From NCBI GenBank assembly GCA_035644895.1, contig DASQNQ010000350.1, positions 1 through 19,098 on the forward strand: a stretch of 19,098 bases of DNA, read 5' to 3'. Made by a program: the position numbers and the translations under genes. This document shows positions 7,074 to 14,130 of the stretch, in pieces (the first letter of the stretch is position 1; every line of letters begins with the position of its first letter). A model generated the notes under the pieces. That model had not been told where the DNA came from. It did no database searches and saw nothing but the letters and a program-made list of their open reading frames with translations. Source of the DNA: Falsiroseomonas sp035644895. GTDB lineage: Bacteria; Pseudomonadota; Alphaproteobacteria; Acetobacterales; Acetobacteraceae.

Positions 7074-9121
7074 CCCGCGTCGTGGGCGTGGATGTCGGTG
7101 GAACCTTCACCGACTTGTTCCTGTATGACGAGGCGGCGCGAACCTTTCGGACCACCAAGGTGCCGTCGAACCGGGGCGACGAGGCGGTGGGGTTCCTCGC
7201 CGGGCTTCGGGCCCTCGGCGGTCCTGGCGGCTTCGGCGCGGTGGTCCACGGCACGACGGTCGGCACCAACGCCCTCCTCGAACGCAAGGGCGCGCGCATC
7301 GGCGTCATCACCACCCTGGGCTTCCGCGACGTGCTGGAGATGCGCCGGCGCGACCGGCGCCACACCTGGGGGCTCTGGGGCGACTTCCTGCCCATCGCCG
7401 ACCGCGACCTGCGGCTGGAGGTGCCGGAACGGACGCTCGCGGACGGCACCCTGCGGCAAGCCGTGGACCTCGGCGCCGTCGAGCGGGCGGCGCGGCAGCT
7501 TCTGACGCGCGGCGCGGAGGCCTGCGCCATCATGTTCATCAACGCCTATGCCAACGCGGCCAACGAGCAAGCGGCGGCGCGCACCGTGCGCGCGGTCTGG
7601 CCGAACGCGCACGTGTCCGTCAGCAGCGAGATCCTGCCGGAGATCCGCGAATTCGAGCGTGCCTCCACCACCGCGCTCAACGCCTATCTCCAGCCCGGTG
7701 TGGCAAGTTATTTGGCGAAGCTGGAGCGTGCGCTGGAGGAGGATGGCTTCGCCGGCCGCTTCCACATCGTGCAGTCGAACGGCGGCATCATGTCCACCGC
7801 GGCAGCCCGTGCTGTGCCCGTTCGCACCGCGCTCTCGGGGCCCGCGGCCGGCGTGATCGCGGCGGCCTCCATCGCACGCGCCGCCGGCTTTCCGAATGTC
7901 ATCACCTGCGACCTCGGCGGCACCTCCTTCGACGTGTCGCTGGTGACGGAGGGGCGGATGGAGCTTGCCGCCCAGGCGACGATTGACTTCGGCCTGGTCA
8001 TCCGCTCCCCAATGATCGAGATCACCTCCATCGGGGCGGGCGGCGGCTCCATCGCTCGCGTGGACCGCGGCGGGTTGTTGCAGGTCGGCCCTGAGAGCGC
8101 GGGCAGCCGGCCCGGTCCGGTCTGCTACGGCGCCGGCAACACCCGCCCGACGCTGACCGACGCCAACGTCGTCCTAGGCCGCATCAACGCCGATCGCCCG
8201 ATCGGCGGCGCACTGGCGCGGCTCGACGTGGAGGCGGCGCGCGAGGCCATAGCGGCGCAGGTCGGCCGGCCCCTCGGCCTCGATGCGATGGCGGCGGCCG
8301 AGGCGGTGGTGCGCGTCGCGAATGCCCGCATGGCAGGCGCCATACGCCTGGTCTCCATCGAGCGCGGCCACGACCCGCAGGCCTTCGTCGCGCTGCCCTT
8401 CGGCGGTGGCGGCGCCCTGCATGTCGGCGCGCTGATCAAGGAGGTGGGCCTCCGCGCCGCGCTGGTGCCGCGCTTTCCCGGCGTGACCTCTGCCATCGGC
8501 TGCGTGCTCGCGGATGTGCGCCACGACCGGGTCAGGACGCTGAACCTTTCGCTCGAAGGGCTGGACGCGGCCGCGCTCGACGCGCGCATGGTGGCGGAGG
8601 CCCAAGCGGCGCGCGCCGTGGTGCAGGCCGCTGACCTGCCCGTGTCACGCATCGAGGTGCGGTTCGAACTCGACATGCACTATGCCGGGCAGACCCACGC
8701 CGTCGCCGTTCCGCTGCCGCTGCACGTGACCGGCGGGACCACGGGAGTGTCGGAGGCGGTGATCCGCTCGGCCTTCGAGGGTGCCTATCGTGCCGCCTTC
8801 AGCCGGTTGCTGCCGGGGCTTCCGGTGCGCATCGTGAACCTGCGCGCGGCCGCCATCGGCGTGCGTCCGGACTTCGACCTGCGCAGCCTGGCCCCACCCG
8901 CGGATGCGACGCTGGAGGGCGCGGCGCGCGGCGGGCGGCCCGTGTGGTTCGACGGCGCCTGGCACACGGCGACGGTCTGGTCGCGCCTCGACCTGCCGGT
9001 CGGCGCCCGCGTCCATGGCCCGGCCATCCTGGAACAGCCCGACGCCACGGTGGTGGTTGACCCTGACCTCGTCGCCCGGGTGGATCCCTTCGGCAACTTG
9101 GTGATCGAGGAGGCCGCGTGA
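7070..9121 (+). CDS. hyuA: Hydantoinase/oxoprolinase family, ATPase subunit A
   Basis: ATP-binding partner of HyuB, 683 residues, a normal full-length HyuA. The N-terminal actin/Hsp70-like phosphate loop is DVGGTFTD at 8-15, followed by GTTVGTNALLERKG from residue 61. The middle has NGGIMS (237-242), SGPAAGV (256-262) and CDLGGTSFDV (280-289), all strong family motifs. The C-terminal domain includes the FGGGGALH segment and a region typical of N-methylhydantoinase A. It probably phosphorylates or activates the cyclic amide so the HyuB site can open it. The open frame reaches back into hyuB, but the ATG at 7070, overlapping the hyuB stop, gives the conserved N-terminus. It ends in a GTGA overlap with the next gene. 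Confidence 0.94.
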   Translation: MTRVVGVDVGGTFTDLFLYDEAARTFRTTKVPSNRGDEAVGFLAGLRALGGPGGFGAVVHGTTVGTNALLERKGARIGVITTLGFRDVLEMRRRDRRHTWGLWGDFLPIADRDLRLEVPERTLADGTLRQAVDLGAVERAARQLLTRGAEACAIMFINAYANAANEQAAARTVRAVWPNAHVSVSSEILPEIREFERASTTALNAYLQPGVASYLAKLERALEEDGFAGRFHIVQSNGGIMSTAAARAVPVRTALSGPAAGVIAAASIARAAGFPNVITCDLGGTSFDVSLVTEGRMELAAQATIDFGLVIRSPMIEITSIGAGGGSIARVDRGGLLQVGPESAGSRPGPVCYGAGNTRPTLTDANVVLGRINADRPIGGALARLDVEAAREAIAAQVGRPLGLDAMAAAEAVVRVANARMAGAIRLVSIERGHDPQAFVALPFGGGGALHVGALIKEVGLRAALVPRFPGVTSAIGCVLADVRHDRVRTLNLSLEGLDAAALDARMVAEAQAARAVVQAADLPVSRIEVRFELDMHYAGQTHAVAVPLPLHVTGGTTGVSEAVIRSAFEGAYRAAFSRLLPGLPVRIVNLRAAAIGVRPDFDLRSLAPPADATLEGAARGGRPVWFDGAWHTATVWSRLDLPVGARVHGPAILEQPDATVVVDPDLVARVDPFGNLVIEEAA

Positions 9122-9714
9122 TCCCCGTTGCCGAGACGGCGCTGCTGGTGTGCGACCTGCAGAACGACTTCATTCACCCGGACGGTGCCTATGGCCGCGC
9201 CGGCCAGACCTCGCCCGAGATCGCGGCCCTGCCCGGCCGGCTCAGGCCGCTGGCCGATGCGCTGCGGGCGCGGGACGGGTGGATTGCCTCGACCCACTTC
9301 ACGCTGTTCACGGGGAAGGGCGGGGAGCCCTTCATCGCCGAGCACCTGCGGAAGCTCCGGCCCTTCCTGTGCCGCGGCGACTTCGTGCAGGGCGGGTGGG
9401 GGCACGCCATCGTGGATGAGCTGGCGCCGTCCGACCTGCAGGTGGAGAAGGTGGGCTACGACGCCTTCTACCAGACGCGGCTGGAGTGGATCCTGCGCCG
9501 CGCCGGCATCCGGCACCTGATCGTCTGCGGCATCGTCACCAACGGTGGCGTGGCCTCCACCGTGCGCGGCGCGCATGTGCGGGAGTTCGAGGTGACGGTG
9601 CTGGAGGATGGCTGCGCCGCCTTCACGCCGGAGCTGCACGAGACGGCCCTCGCCGCGCTGCGCCCGGTGGCCCGCATCTCGACCATCGCGCAGGAAATGG
9701 CGGCGCTAGGATGA
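9118..9714 (+). CDS. Isochorismatase-fold cysteine-less hydrolase
   Basis: Cytoplasmic alpha/beta hydrolase of the isochorismatase superfamily, 198 residues. The fold is clear from ALLVCDLQNDFIHPDGAYG at the N-terminus and VGYDAFYQTRLEWIL, LIVCGIVTN and VLEDGCAAF further on. The superfamily's Asp-Lys-Cys triad aligns to Asp13 and Lys111, but the nucleophile position in GIVTNGGVAST is Gly144 in place of Cys. Amidases of this fold (N-carbamoylsarcosine amidase, nicotinamidase, maleamate amidase) use that Cys. True isochorismatases such as EntB and PhzD have Gly there and work by acid chemistry on a vinyl ether. The place directly after HyuA would otherwise predict hydrolysis of an N-carbamoyl product. 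Actual reaction is unknown. The GTG start has a GAGGAGG Shine-Dalgarno at 9107-9113 and overlaps the hyuA stop. Confidence 0.88.
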   Translation: MIPVAETALLVCDLQNDFIHPDGAYGRAGQTSPEIAALPGRLRPLADALRARDGWIASTHFTLFTGKGGEPFIAEHLRKLRPFLCRGDFVQGGWGHAIVDELAPSDLQVEKVGYDAFYQTRLEWILRRAGIRHLIVCGIVTNGGVASTVRGAHVREFEVTVLEDGCAAFTPELHETALAALRPVARISTIAQEMAALG

Positions 9715-11111
9715 CGCGGCTGCTGGTCGAGGACGCACCACGCTTCGCGGCGGAGGTGCCAGTCGCCATCGTCGGCGCAGGCGCCGCTGGGCTGACAGCG
9801 GCGCTGGCCTGCGCCGATGCCGGTGTGGAGCCGCTGCTGATCGAGCGCGACCCGGTGCCCCGCGGCTCCACCTCGCTCTCGGCGGGGCTGATCCCGGCTG
9901 CCGGCACGCGCTTCCAGGCGGCGCATGGCATAGCGGACGATGCGGAGCGCTTCGCCGCCGACATCCAGCGCAAGGCGCATGGCCGCGCCGACCCGGCGCT
10001 GGTCGGGACCGTGACGCGCGAGGCCGCGTCGGCGGTCGAATGGCTGGCCGATGCCTTCGGCCTGCCCTTCAGCCTCGTCCATGATTTCGACTATCCGGGT
10101 CACGCGGCGCGGCGAATGCACGGCCTGCCCAGCCGGAGCGGGGCGGAGCTGGTGGACCGCCTCCGCGGCGCGGCCGAGGCGCAGGGCGTGCCGCTGCTGA
10201 CCGATGCGCGGGTGACCGGCCTCGTCTCGGACGGGCAGCGCCTGCGGGGGCTCGTCGCGCAGCGGCCCGACGGGTCGGAGGAGCGGATCGGCGCCGCTGC
10301 CATCGTCCTGGCCTGCTGCGGCTACGGCGCGAACAAGGCGCTGGTCCGCCGGTTCATCCCCGAACTGGCCGAGGCCACCTATTTCGGCCACCCCGGCAAC
10401 GAGGGCGATGCGGTCGCGTGGGGGGAGGCGCTGGGCGCCAGGCTGCGCGACATGACGGGCCACCAGGGCCATGGCTCCGTCGCCCACCCGCAGGGCATCC
10501 TGGTGACCTGGGCCGTCATCATGGAGGGCGGCTTCCAGGTGAATCTCCGCGGCGAGCGCTTCTGGAACGAGGCCTCGGGCTACTCCGAGGCCGCGCTCTC
10601 GGTGCTGCGCCAGCCAGGCGGCATCGCCTGGGACGTGTTCGACGCCCGCATCGCCGGCATCGCCCGGCAGTTCGAGGACTTCCGCAACGCCGAGGCGGCG
10701 GGCGCGGTTCTTTCGGCGCCGACGTCGGAGGCACTGGCCGAGGCGGCGCGCCTGCCGGCGCAAAGCCTCGCCGCGACGCTCGCCGGGGTGGACGCGCTGA
10801 AGGGCCGGGGCGCCACGGACGGCTTCGGCCGGGACTGGTCCGGCGCCGCGCCGCTCCTTGCCCCCTTCCATGCGGTGCGCGTCACCGGCACGCTGTTCCA
10901 CACGCAGGGTGGCCTGGTGGTGGACGAGGCGACGCGGGTGTGCCTGGAACGGGGCGGCACCTTGCCGAACCTGTTCGCTGCCGGCGGCGCCGCCTGCGGG
11001 GTGAGCGGGCCGGAGGCTTCGGGCTACCTGTCCGGCAACGGGCTGCTCACCGCCGTGGCCCTCGGCCGGATCGCGGGGCGAGGTGCGGCGGCAGTGGCAA
11101 GGGGGGAATAG
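9711..11111 (+). CDS. FAD-dependent oxidoreductase, fumarate-reductase flavoprotein-like
   Basis: Single-chain flavoprotein of 466 residues in the FAD-binding-2 family (fumarate reductase flavoprotein, tricarballylate dehydrogenase, 3-ketosteroid dehydrogenase relatives). The dinucleotide-binding GAGAAG is at 22-27, with the ribose-binding Glu45 in LLIERD, then GSTSLSAGLIPAAG. The substrate domain has GERFWNEASGYSEAAL. Near the C-terminus are HTQGGLVVDE, resembling the conserved His-x-x-Gly-Gly of the family, and the second FAD-contact segment PNLFAAGGAACGVSG and ASGYLSGNGLLTAVALGRIAG. It probably dehydrogenates or reduces a C-C or C-N bond in the pathway substrate. No iron-sulfur or membrane-anchor partner is adjacent, so its electron acceptor is unknown. 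The ATG overlaps the upstream stop (ATGA); the longer upstream open frame is shadow. Confidence 0.88.
   Translation: MTRLLVEDAPRFAAEVPVAIVGAGAAGLTAALACADAGVEPLLIERDPVPRGSTSLSAGLIPAAGTRFQAAHGIADDAERFAADIQRKAHGRADPALVGTVTREAASAVEWLADAFGLPFSLVHDFDYPGHAARRMHGLPSRSGAELVDRLRGAAEAQGVPLLTDARVTGLVSDGQRLRGLVAQRPDGSEERIGAAAIVLACCGYGANKALVRRFIPELAEATYFGHPGNEGDAVAWGEALGARLRDMTGHQGHGSVAHPQGILVTWAVIMEGGFQVNLRGERFWNEASGYSEAALSVLRQPGGIAWDVFDARIAGIARQFEDFRNAEAAGAVLSAPTSEALAEAARLPAQSLAATLAGVDALKGRGATDGFGRDWSGAAPLLAPFHAVRVTGTLFHTQGGLVVDEATRVCLERGGTLPNLFAAGGAACGVSGPEASGYLSGNGLLTAVALGRIAGRGAAAVARGE
11101..11107 (+). promoter_or_regulatory. Ribosome binding site deciding the Mo-hydroxylase start
   Basis: GGGGGGA sits inside the last codons of the flavoprotein gene, 8 bases before the ATG at 11116. 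This favours 11116 over the in-frame ATG at 11125 and over upstream codons that would overlap the flavoprotein gene more deeply. Confidence 0.5.
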
Positions 11112-11115
11112 GCGC

Positions 11116-13419
11116 ATGGACGGCATGGCAGGGGCGGACCGCTTCGGCATCGGGCAGCCAGTCCGGCGGAAGGAGGATGTGCGGCTCCTGACGGGCCAGG
11201 GCACCTACACGGACGACATCGACCGCCCCGGCCAGGTGCATGCCTACGTCCTGCGCTCCCCGCATGCCCATGCCAGCATCCTCCGCCTCGACACTGCCCA
11301 GGCCTGCGCGGCGCCTGGCGTGCGGGCCGTGCTGACGGGGCGGGATCTCGCCGCGGACGGGCTCGGGGGCCTGCCGCTCGCGGTCGAGATCCCGCCGCAG
11401 CCGGGCACGCCGCCGCTGCATGCGCCGCCGCGGCCGCTGCTGCAGGCCGAAGCCGTCCGCTTCGTGGGCGACCCGGTGGCGCTGGTGCTGGCGGAAACCC
11501 GCGCCCAGGCCCAGGACGCGGCCGAGTTGATCGAGGTGGATTACGAGATCCTGCCCGCGGTCACCGACCTCGCCGCCGCCGATGCGCCGGACGCGCCGCA
11601 TGTCTGGCCGGGACGCGGGTCGAACCTCTGCGTGCAGTGGACCAACGGCCGGTCCGCGGAGGCCGACGCCGCCTTCGCCCGCGCCCATGCGGTCGAGCGC
11701 ATACGCCTCGTGCAGAACCGCGTCGTCGGCCACCCGATGGAGCCGCGCGTGGCGATCGGCGAGTGGGATGCCGCGACCGACACCTACACGCTGCACAGCC
11801 CGAGCCAGGGCGTGTTCCGCATCCGCGACCTGATCGCGGAGCACGTGCTGCGCGTCCCGAAGGAGAGGCTGCGCGTCGTCTCCCCCGATGTGGGCGGCGG
11901 CTTCGGGCTGCGGAGCAAGATCGTGCCGGAGCAGGGCCTGGTGCTTTGGGCCGCGCGGCGGCTCGGGCGGCCGGTCAAGTGGCTGGCGGACCGGACCGAG
12001 ACCGCCTTCTCCGACCCGCATGGCCGCGACCACGTGACGGAGGCGGAGATGGCCTTCGACGAGAGCGGCAAGGCGATCGGGCTGCGGGTGCGCACGCGCG
12101 CCAACATGGGCGCCTACCTCTCGGATTTCGGGCCACGCATTCCGACGGTGGCCGGCGCGCGCGTGGCTGGCAGCGTCTACGACCTGCAGGCGGTCAACAT
12201 GGAGGTGCGCTGCGTCTTCACGAACACCTCGCCGACCGACTCCTACCGCGGCGCGGGCCGGCCCGAGATCGCCTACACGATCGAGCGCCTGCTCGACCTC
12301 GGCGCCGCGCGGCTCGGGATCGGACGGGACGAGATCCGGCGCCGGAACTTCATCCGACCCGACCAGCTTCCCTACCGCAACTGTGTCGGCAACCTGATCG
12401 ACAGCGGCGACTTCGCCGGCACGATGGACCGCGCGCTCGCACTCGCGGACTGGGACGGCTTCCCCGCCCGGCGCGCGCAGGCCGCGGCACAGGGGCGGTT
12501 GCGGGGCATCGGCCTCGGCTACTTCGTCGAGGCCTCGGGCGGTCAGCCCCAGGAATTCGCGCGCCTGGAGATCACGCCGGAGGGCCGCGCCCGGCTGCAT
12601 GTCGGGACCTTCAGCCATGGCCAGGGGCACGAGACGGCCTTCGCGCAGATCGTGCATGCGCGCCTCGGCATCCCTTTCGAGGCGGTGGAGCTGGTGCAGG
12701 GCGACAGCGCGGTGATCGAGCAGGGCTTCGGGACGGGCGGATCGCGCTCCTCGCAGATGGGGGGCGTCGCGACCCTGCGCGCCTCTGATGCCGTGATGGC
12801 CAGGGCGCGGCGCATCGCGGCGGGGCTGCTGGAGGCGGCGGAGGCGGACATCGAGCCGGTGGCGGGCGGCCTTGGCGTCGCCGGCACGGACCTGCGCGTC
12901 ACCTGGGCGCGGCTCGCCCAGGCCGAGGCGCTGGATGAGCGCGTGCTCTACAAGCGCGACACGGAGTGCAACTTCCCGAACGGGGCGCATGTGGCGGAGG
13001 TGGAGGTGGACCGGGAGACGGGCCAGGTGGAGGTGGTGGCCTACGCCGCGGTGGACGATGTGGGCGTGGTGATCAACCCCATGCTCGTCCACGGCCAGTC
13101 CCATGGCGGCATCGCGCAGGGCCTCGGCCAGGCGGTGCTGGAGCACGCGCGCTATGACGAGGGCAGCGGTCAGTTCGTGACCGCCACCTTCATGGACTAC
13201 GCCATGCCGCGCGCCGCCGACCTGCCGGATCTGCGGGTGGACTTCCACGTCGTGCCGACGCCGGTAAACGAACTGGGCGTGAAGGGGGCGGGGGAGGGCG
13301 GGGCCTGCGGCGCGCCGCCCGCCATCGTCTCCGCAGCCTGCGACGCGCTCGGCGTCGCGCATCTCGACATGCCGCTCACCCCGGAACGGGTCTGGGCTGC
13401 GCTCAACCGGCGCGCGTGA
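11116..13419 (+). CDS. Molybdenum hydroxylase (xanthine dehydrogenase family) large, molybdopterin-binding subunit
   Basis: Large catalytic subunit of the xanthine dehydrogenase/CO dehydrogenase family, 767 residues. It begins with VRRKEDVRLLTGQGTYTDDI, the typical a/b-hammerhead domain, with GDPVALVLAET shortly after. The cofactor domain has DVGGGFG (258-264) and SYRGAGRPE (from 376), which matches the form II active-site loop and not the CO-oxidising AYxCSFR. SHGQGHETAFAQ contacts the cofactor, and KGAGEGG (723-729) carries the conserved catalytic Glu727. It should hydroxylate a carbon next to nitrogen in a heterocycle, or oxidise an aldehyde, using water and a Mo-pterin-cytosine cofactor. 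The usual [2Fe-2S] and FAD partner subunits are not encoded beside it in this window; they may lie elsewhere. Substrate unknown. The gene is four bases downstream of the flavoprotein. Confidence 0.93.
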   Translation: MDGMAGADRFGIGQPVRRKEDVRLLTGQGTYTDDIDRPGQVHAYVLRSPHAHASILRLDTAQACAAPGVRAVLTGRDLAADGLGGLPLAVEIPPQPGTPPLHAPPRPLLQAEAVRFVGDPVALVLAETRAQAQDAAELIEVDYEILPAVTDLAAADAPDAPHVWPGRGSNLCVQWTNGRSAEADAAFARAHAVERIRLVQNRVVGHPMEPRVAIGEWDAATDTYTLHSPSQGVFRIRDLIAEHVLRVPKERLRVVSPDVGGGFGLRSKIVPEQGLVLWAARRLGRPVKWLADRTETAFSDPHGRDHVTEAEMAFDESGKAIGLRVRTRANMGAYLSDFGPRIPTVAGARVAGSVYDLQAVNMEVRCVFTNTSPTDSYRGAGRPEIAYTIERLLDLGAARLGIGRDEIRRRNFIRPDQLPYRNCVGNLIDSGDFAGTMDRALALADWDGFPARRAQAAAQGRLRGIGLGYFVEASGGQPQEFARLEITPEGRARLHVGTFSHGQGHETAFAQIVHARLGIPFEAVELVQGDSAVIEQGFGTGGSRSSQMGGVATLRASDAVMARARRIAAGLLEAAEADIEPVAGGLGVAGTDLRVTWARLAQAEALDERVLYKRDTECNFPNGAHVAEVEVDRETGQVEVVAYAAVDDVGVVINPMLVHGQSHGGIAQGLGQAVLEHARYDEGSGQFVTATFMDYAMPRAADLPDLRVDFHVVPTPVNELGVKGAGEGGACGAPPAIVSAACDALGVAHLDMPLTPERVWAALNRRA

Positions 13420-13434
13420 TCCCCGCCGCGTGTC

Positions 13435-13461
13435 CGGGCCGGCGCTGGACGGCGCGGCCTG
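13435..13461 (+). terminator. Hairpin after the Mo-hydroxylase gene, possible operon terminator
   Basis: Starting 15 bases after the stop codon, CGGGCC can pair with GGCCTG and, past one bulged G, GCGC pairs with GCGC around a six-base loop (TGGACG). That gives ten pairs, one of them G-U. There is no T-run after it, so it is not a textbook intrinsic terminator. Its position at the end of a long chain of overlapping genes is what suggests a role in termination or 3'-end protection. It was found by reading only, without a folding calculation. Confidence 0.35.
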
Positions 13462-13504
13462 CGACCGCTAAGCGCCTCCATCCGTTCGACCCCCAGACCC
13501 GAAA

Positions 13505-13510
13505 GAGAGG
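13505..13510 (+). promoter_or_regulatory. Ribosome binding site deciding the fasciclin lipoprotein start
   Basis: GAGAGG lies 4 bases before the GTG at 13515. Together with the signal peptide that begins there, it decides the start over the in-frame GTG at 13416, which overlaps the Mo-hydroxylase stop and would put about 33 basic, unstructured residues in front of the signal peptide. Confidence 0.5.
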
Positions 13511-13514
13511 GCCC

Positions 13515-14063
13515 GTGATCCAGCGACGCCTCGCCCTGGCCGCCGGCGGCCTGATGCTGCTCTCCGCCTGCACCACCCCGACGGCGCCCCGCGTGGTGCC
13601 GGAGGACGGGACGATCGACCTGCTGACGCTGCTCCGCTCGAAGCCCGAACACAGCCGCTTCGTGAACGCCCTGGTGGGCAGCGGCCTTGCCTCCCGACTC
13701 GGGCGGCAGAACGGGGCGGTGACGCTCTTCGCGCCCACGAACGAGGCCTTCAACGGCCTGCCCGCGCCGGTGCTCGCGCTGCTCGACAACCCGCCCGCCC
13801 AGCCGAGCGCGGAGCAGCAGCAGGTGCTCGCCGCGCTCGTCGGAGCGAACGCGGCCTGGGGCCTGCTGCGCACGCCCGACATCGCGGCACGCCGCGGCAA
13901 CGTTGTTACCTGGGATCGTGGCCGGCTGCAGGTGACGGAAACGGGTCCGCGCCAGGCGCGCGTGGTGCGTGAGGGAGCCCAGGCACCCATTCAGGTCACC
14001 CGCGCCGACGTGCTGGCGAGCGACGGCGTCATCCACGTGACGGGCGCGCCAATCCGGATCTAG
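13515..14063 (+). CDS. Fasciclin (FAS1) domain lipoprotein
   Basis: Predicted exported lipoprotein of 182 residues. The N-terminus is IQRRLALAAGGLMLLSAC: two arginines, a hydrophobic core and a lipobox LSAC with the lipidated Cys at residue 19. After a short linker (TTPTAPRVVPEDG) comes one FAS1 domain, residues about 33-182. It includes TLLRSKPEHSRFVNAL, the H1-like TLFAPTNEAFNGLP and the H2-like SDGVIHVTGAPI at the end. FAS1 domains in bacteria are surface or periplasmic adhesion and matrix modules; no enzymatic role is implied. It has no obvious link to the catabolic genes and is set off from them by a 95-base gap with a hairpin, so it probably has its own promoter, though I see no convincing -35/-10 pair. 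The domain call is good; the partner is unknown. Confidence 0.85.
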   Translation: MIQRRLALAAGGLMLLSACTTPTAPRVVPEDGTIDLLTLLRSKPEHSRFVNALVGSGLASRLGRQNGAVTLFAPTNEAFNGLPAPVLALLDNPPAQPSAEQQQVLAALVGANAAWGLLRTPDIAARRGNVVTWDRGRLQVTETGPRQARVVREGAQAPIQVTRADVLASDGVIHVTGAPIRI

Positions 14064-14069
14064 CCGGGT

Positions 14070-14098
14070 TTGACGCCCGGCCCCGGCCGGCCGATCCT
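14070..14098 (+). promoter_or_regulatory. Possible sigma70-type promoter before the RraA-like gene
   Basis: TTGACG (14070-14075) matches five of six bases of the -35 consensus. Seventeen bases later GATCCT (14093-14098) is only a weak -10 match (three of six). The short GC-rich hairpin GCCGGG/CCCGGC (14063-14081) overlaps it. If used, transcription would begin around 14105, which would leave out the left arm of the hairpin at 14095-14120. Low confidence. Confidence 0.2.
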
Positions 14099-14120
14099 CC
14101 CGGCATCAACACCGGGAGGA
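14095..14120 (+). promoter_or_regulatory. Perfect inverted repeat covering the RraA-like gene's Shine-Dalgarno
   Basis: TCCTCCCGG (14095-14103) and CCGGGAGGA (14112-14120) are exact reverse complements, separated by the eight-base loop CATCAACA. The right arm contains most of the AGGAGG Shine-Dalgarno (14117-14122), which is placed ideally 8 bases before the ATG at 14131. In RNA reading through from the fasciclin gene, this 9-bp stem would hide the ribosome site. It could therefore limit translation of the RraA-like protein or respond to a ligand or protein. The structure is seen directly; the regulatory role is inferred. No T-run follows, so it is not an intrinsic terminator. Confidence 0.5.
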
Positions 14121-14130
14121 GGGCGGCGCC

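Noticed and set aside
5409..9121. Acetone or acetophenone carboxylase
   Set aside because: These need an additional small subunit gene beside the A and B subunits; none is found here, so the hydantoinase/oxoprolinase label is kept at family level.
11116..13419. Aerobic CO dehydrogenase large subunit (CoxL form I)
   Set aside because: The active-site loop reads SYRGAGR, not the AYxCSFR of CO-oxidising enzymes, and no coxM or coxS neighbour is visible.
13416..13514. Earlier GTG start for the fasciclin protein overlapping the Mo-hydroxylase stop
   Set aside because: It would place about 33 basic residues before a clear lipoprotein signal peptide. The GTG at 13515 has its own Shine-Dalgarno.
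14063..14081. Hairpin GCCGGG/CCCGGC as a terminator of the fasciclin gene
   Set aside because: A six-pair stem with a seven-base loop and no T-run, overlapping a -35-like box; too weak to call in such GC-rich sequence.
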